The notes under the pieces were generated by a model. It was not told where the DNA came from. It was given only the letters and a program-made list of their open reading frames with translations, and did no database searches. From assembly GCF_016086655.4 (NCBI RefSeq), contig NC_052138.2, forward strand, positions 38,607,319 through 38,671,318: a stretch of 64,000 nucleotides of DNA. The letters run 5' to 3'. The number at the start of each line of letters is the position of its first letter. Position 1 is the first letter of the stretch. Below are positions 60,129 to 64,000 of this stretch, piece by piece. Position numbers and translations under genes: made by a program. The stretch comes from Lepeophtheirus salmonis. Its lineage: Eukaryota; Arthropoda; Copepoda; Siphonostomatoida; Caligidae.

Positions 60129-61533
60129 TTATTTATCATTAGCCATTTCATACATGAGACATACATCATTAAATGCATCAAACATGGAATGGCTCTTTGG
60201 GTATATAACATCCATGGCTGTCTTAGTTTCAAACAATAAGCTATGTAAAGATTTTAATTCATTCTTAGAAATAAGTACAACCATAAGATTTATCAAATGT
60301 TGAGGCATTAATATATCATAAGCGTAGACGTACTTCCTCAAAGCCAAAAGAATCCTTTCATGCAAAATTTGTATTTCATTTTGTGTGAGTAAGTAGGAAT
60401 AACGTAGCATATGATGGCAATATATGAAAGCTACGTAATCAAAGGGATGAAAATACTTCAACACATCTTTAAATAACAAAGAAGCTTTTGCATTGATTTC
60501 TTCCACACTCAAAATTTCTTTTATTTGATAATATCTAGACAAATCAACCTCCTAGAATAAAAATGAATGCTTTTAAATATTTTAAATTCTATGATAATTT
60601 TACCTTGTTACAGTTCATGCATCTATTTCCATCCACTAAGTTTTGGCATTGGGGACAGCATGGACTATGTGATTTCAACTTTTCAAGATTCAATGGATCT
60701 TCAGTACATTCTTCGCAGTTACAATCAAAAAAATATTTATTTTTTAGCAAAATTTGCCTATTGAACCGTGGCTTAGTGGTATCTATATAACCTACTCTTA
60801 CATCCTCGAAGTTAGCAATATCACACAGAGCTTGAACAACTAATGTACGACCAATAAACATATAGAGTGCATTTGGTCTACATGAGTGATCTATGGAAGA
60901 AAATTCTAATGATAAACATGTTCCAACGTTTAACAACTCTCCATTTAGTATAGAAGCGGAATTTATGGATATTTTCGTAAATATATCAAGTACTTCAGAT
61001 TCATTTGTTTCCAATACTCCACCAAGCTTATTTCTAATCATTGTTAAAAACACAAAAAACATTTTGTTAAGCTTTGGATCCATTAGAACATTTTCCTTGT
61101 GAGACATTAGGTCACCAAATCTTCTTGAACGGCCATTGGGCAAAGAAACTAAATTTTTCAAAATTGAGTGAAATTATATTTTTTGTACTTAAATAAATAT
61201 TTGTTAAAATTTTCAGTTTTTACTACCTTTCTTTGAATATCCACCATCATTTCGAAGCTTACAGAGTGTTCGAACAATTAAAAGCAAAGTTATTTGAGGC
61301 TCTTTTGAATCTAACATTTCCAAGAATTTACATTCGTGTTTATGAGTTTCCATCCAAGAAGATTTTTGGCATTGTCTTCCATAATAATATATGACACAAC
61401 ATTTTGAACATCTCGAAATTTTTGCTTGTACACTTGAAAAGCAAAAATCGCATATTTTATCACGATGTTCCTCTTTAAAGGCATATGAGAAGGGATAACA
61501 ATTCAGGATTTGATCCCCTTTTTTATACACCAT
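60129..61533 (-). CDS. SET and MYND domain protein (SMYD family), three exons
   Basis: Model: exon 1 at 61533-61227, intron 61226-61149 (78 bp, gtagta..atttag), exon 2 at 61148-60604, intron 60603-60552 (52 bp, gtaaaa..ttctag), exon 3 at 60551-60129 ending TAA. Phases 1 and 0 agree; the total is 1275 nt, 424 residues, the usual size for SMYD2/3. The split SET N-part (residues 1-27) is followed by MYND (Cys28, Cys31, Cys42, Cys45, Cys55, His64, Cys68), the SET core with DHSCRPN (189-195) and GYID (222-225), post-SET CNCEEC (245-250) and further Cys pairs, then a helical C-terminal domain. SMYD proteins methylate lysines on histones and other proteins. Oddities: the Cys before Cys55 is Tyr51 and the motif Asn of NHSC is Asp189. 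The N-terminal GxG SAM-binding strand is not in view, so an upstream exon may be missing. There are no stops or frameshifts. Confidence 0.85.
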
Positions 61534-61534
61534 G

Positions 61535-62140
61535 ATCCTAGTCCTTCGATCTTCCTTTTATTGGATCAAATAATATTAATGTTCTATACTATTCAATAAA
61601 GAGATATTAATTATTAATAACAATTTTATTATTTTTTAGTTGGCTTGCTGCTTAGTGGATATTCTCTATTTCTGGAATAATTGTAACTCGAGATGCAAAA
61701 AAAGCAATTATAAAAGAGGGTCGGCTTTTGTTGTTGTTACTAGGTATGTTAAAAATGTTGTAGAGGACGTGCAAAACTAACTCAGATTTAGAAGAAGACA
61801 TTTTTATGTAATAATAACTAATATTAATTGTAGTTAGGGATAATCGTTTATATTTTCGAAGTGGTACTTTCAGTCCATTTTTACACTTTATGCTAATAAG
61901 CTATAACCATCATCCATCACCTGACAAAATTTCATGAAGCTAGCACAAACCATATTTGAGAAATGTTAATTTATTTGTAATTTTTTTTTACTATCATAGC
62001 AATAGTAATTTTTATAGTTCCTATTAATTTGAATGTTTGGAAGATAACTTTTTCTTTGTAAATATATTATGTAGTTTAATGTATGTGCTTCAAATTATAT
62101 TAATTAATTACTATTAGTATTCAAAGGAAGGCAAAGATCA
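61535..62140. other. Upstream flank of the SMYD gene, unassigned
   Basis: AT-rich. A short segment at 61640-61800 is open on both strands and less repetitive. It could hold a missing first exon, but no SMYD N-terminal motif was recognised. Confidence 0.3.
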
Positions 62141-62156
62141 TCTAGTCCCTGAGCAG

Positions 62157-62343
62157 ATTTGTCAACCAGGGAAAAAGACAAATTTGAAACAATTTACATA
62201 ATTGAAAAACATGAAATCCCTTCGCAAAAGCTGAAGCTTGTCTCTGAGAAAAGAATCGCTATAAATGTGTTTAGAAAAAGCATGGACAATTATTGTATTT
62301 GGAAAACCTTAAAAATACTGATTTTAAAGAAAATTCCTATTTA
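62157..62343 (+). pseudogene. Unrecognised short exon-like frame
   Basis: After an acceptor-like ccctgagcag the frame reads STREKDKFETIYIIEKHEIP, SQKLKLVSEKRIAINVFRKS and ends at TAA near 62343. It is Lys-rich and plausible as an exon, but too short to classify, with no partner exon found. Confidence 0.2.
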
Positions 62344-62639
62344 ATATTTACTATTTAGAATGAGTAATTAATAATTATGTATGGAATATGAAAAGAATCT
62401 ATAGTGAAGATACATAATGAGTAATGAAAATTATGAGTATAGGTAGATACCAGTATCTTATTATAAATAAATCCTAATATTGGGCTTCTTATATTGATTG
62501 TATTATGTAAGCTTTAATGATGTTTATTGAAAGTTCTGCCGATTTTTTCGCTTTATTTTGTCAATAAAATTAACATATTTAGGCTTATCCGATGTGCTGT
62601 TTTATTTGTTAACTTTTGTCCATTTTGAAGGCAATTTCA

Positions 62640-63440
62640 TTTTCAAAACTCGAGGATCCCCATTAGTTTATCGATATTTTCGATGATTGGCCTGCCAGAC
62701 GTCCATATTAACTGAATAAAATCGTTGTAGCCACCGATTTACTTTTAAATTCGATACTGCATTGCGTCTCTTAACAATGTATTTTTTTTTTTGGGGGGGG
62801 CGCCTGCTCCAGCTTTCACCTCGTTTGTAGTGATACTGATGAATGTTTCGAATTTTCTTTTCTCTTAGTTCCCCTTTGAACGCTGTAACACACAACTGCC
62901 TCCGCCGAACACAAAACTGTAAATGAACTTTTTTTAAATGTAGGCTTAACCTTTAGGAATATGGTAAGCCTTTTTTGATGCAATGCATTAATCGGGAGAT
63001 ATAGCTCACTATAGACATCTAGCGAAAAATACTCAGAACTTTTTACTTTACGTAACACAATGTGCTACACCATCGATCATGAAAACCTTTAGTTTCTCGT
63101 CTCAGAAATCGGTGCCCAAAACGTTGTTATGACTTTTTACTTCAATACATAACATTTTTCTATCATCTTAACATCTTCTAAATTTATTAAATAAGGCCAA
63201 CCTATCAGCATTGCGGTCATGGGTCGTAGTTTTGTCTAATACAAGAAGATAATCATTTCCCATAAGTGTTTTCTTCATGTTTGACAACAATACCTAATTT
63301 TTGGGCTCCTTTGACTTTGTGATAGCGTAGTGAGAAGAAAGGGCTTGGCCAGAATAAAGTTCCATTAATTTTACAAGATTTGGATGACTATCAATATGGA
63401 GTGTTATACGTTGTAAGAGACATACAACGTGTTCATATCC
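62640..63440 (-). pseudogene. Possible hAT-like transposase remnant
   Basis: Reading leftward on the minus strand from about 63420: HIDSHPNLVKLMELYSGQAL, then MKKTLMGNDYLLVLDKTTTH (about 63280-63220), reminiscent of the hAT first-Asp block ('..i.vs.DETTD'). Next comes LALFNKFRRC, a stop, and EKLKVFMIDGVAHCVT (about 63095-63055), which could be the second-Asp block. The 80-codon frame at 63058-62816 follows. Stops interrupt it. Similarity is weak and from memory. Confidence 0.3.
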
Positions 63441-63444
63441 GATT

Positions 63445-64000
63445 TATAATAATTTATATATAATAGTTGTATTATATTTATTTGATCGTGTTACATGTAT
63501 AATATTTCATTTAAAACAATTCATAAGAAAAATAAGTAATACTGGAATTGTAGGTACAAAGAGTCTTAGAATAAATACATTTTAAAAAATCGACCTACCA
63601 ATTATATACGCATTATATTTTATACAAATGGATATATTTTTTTATTTTATCTTAATATAAGGAGGACTACAAGCAATATAATTATTTAACTTTTATTTTT
63701 AAATTAAGCATAATTTTAATTTAATTTTTAATCAAATTTCCGTAATATGACTCACAATTATATGTACATTTAAACAATTTGGGTTGTCTTTTTTGGGTCT
63801 TGATGATAACGATGGAATTATTTTTTGACATCCTTGATAATATTGAATTCGATTCTTTGCAATAACAACTTTATTATTAGGAAGGTAATATGATTTAAAT
63901 ATTTGAAGGACATGGCAGTTAAATATTGTAATATCAAGGATCTGTATCGTCGACTCTTCCCATCTTTATTGAGAGCTTTACTATTTTAGTACACAAAGGA
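63445..64000. other. AT-rich window end, nothing recognised
   Basis: No gene, RNA or organised repeat was seen. Confidence 0.4.

Noticed and set aside
61640..61800. Segment open on both strands upstream of the SMYD gene, considered as an extra exon
   Set aside because: No SMYD N-terminal motif and no splice arrangement that joins it in frame was found.
1..64000. tRNA and rRNA genes
   Set aside because: No cloverleaf with recognisable A and B boxes and no rRNA sequence was noticed; a covariance-model scan would be needed to exclude them fully.

Overview
Eukaryotic genomic DNA, roughly 70% A+T by eye, with very few host genes and a dense layer of old transposable elements. There are no operons, Shine-Dalgarno sites or CRISPR arrays. 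Introns are short (50-78 bp, GT..AG). The element mix is Tc1/mariner, several hAT lineages, a THAP9/P-like element, a MULE, Ty3/gypsy and non-LTR elements including an R2-like endonuclease type. This points to an arthropod, and a parasitic copepod such as a caligid sea louse is my best guess (inference only). Two host-type genes can be modelled with consistent splice phases. A three-exon plus-strand gene at 11023-12305 encodes a 385-residue coiled-coil protein built on about 14 copies of a 15-residue repeat. A three-exon minus-strand gene at 60129-61533 encodes a 424-residue SET/MYND (SMYD-family) protein with changed key residues in both signature motifs. Region by region: 0-2.5 kb holds a LINE remnant followed by an R2-like element. 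3.5-5.2 kb holds an unrecognised decayed frame and a hAT C-terminus. 6.0-6.5 kb is a Tc1 remnant and 7.1-8.1 kb a possible gag. 11-12.3 kb is the coiled-coil gene. 14.5-18.1 kb holds MULE and THAP9/P-like remnants on the minus strand. 20.6-24.9 kb is a gypsy element with LTR-like ends, primer site, gag and pol. 25.3-28.3 kb holds an unrecognised minus-strand exon, a gypsy gag remnant and a LINE remnant. 29.0-30.6 kb is a mariner remnant plus a satellite array. 31.46-35.61 kb is a nearly complete hAT element with matching terminal inverted repeats and a perfect 8-bp target duplication, inserted into an older gypsy frame. 39.05-41.14 kb is a second array of the same satellite in dimeric higher-order form. 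44.9-45.7 kb is gypsy pol. 49.0-52.6 kb holds a non-autonomous hAT with a nested mariner, plus two more deleted mariners. 57.3-58.1 kb is another mariner. 60.1-61.5 kb is the SMYD gene. A dispersed short family with CAGGGGCG-type ends occurs at least five times. The genes do not form a pathway; the window is best read as two host genes in a nested transposon landscape. No previously undescribed multi-gene system was found. The best leads are the intact-ended hAT, the satellite seen in two organisational states, repeated internal deletion of mariner copies, the pentadecad coiled-coil protein and the SMYD protein with altered motifs.
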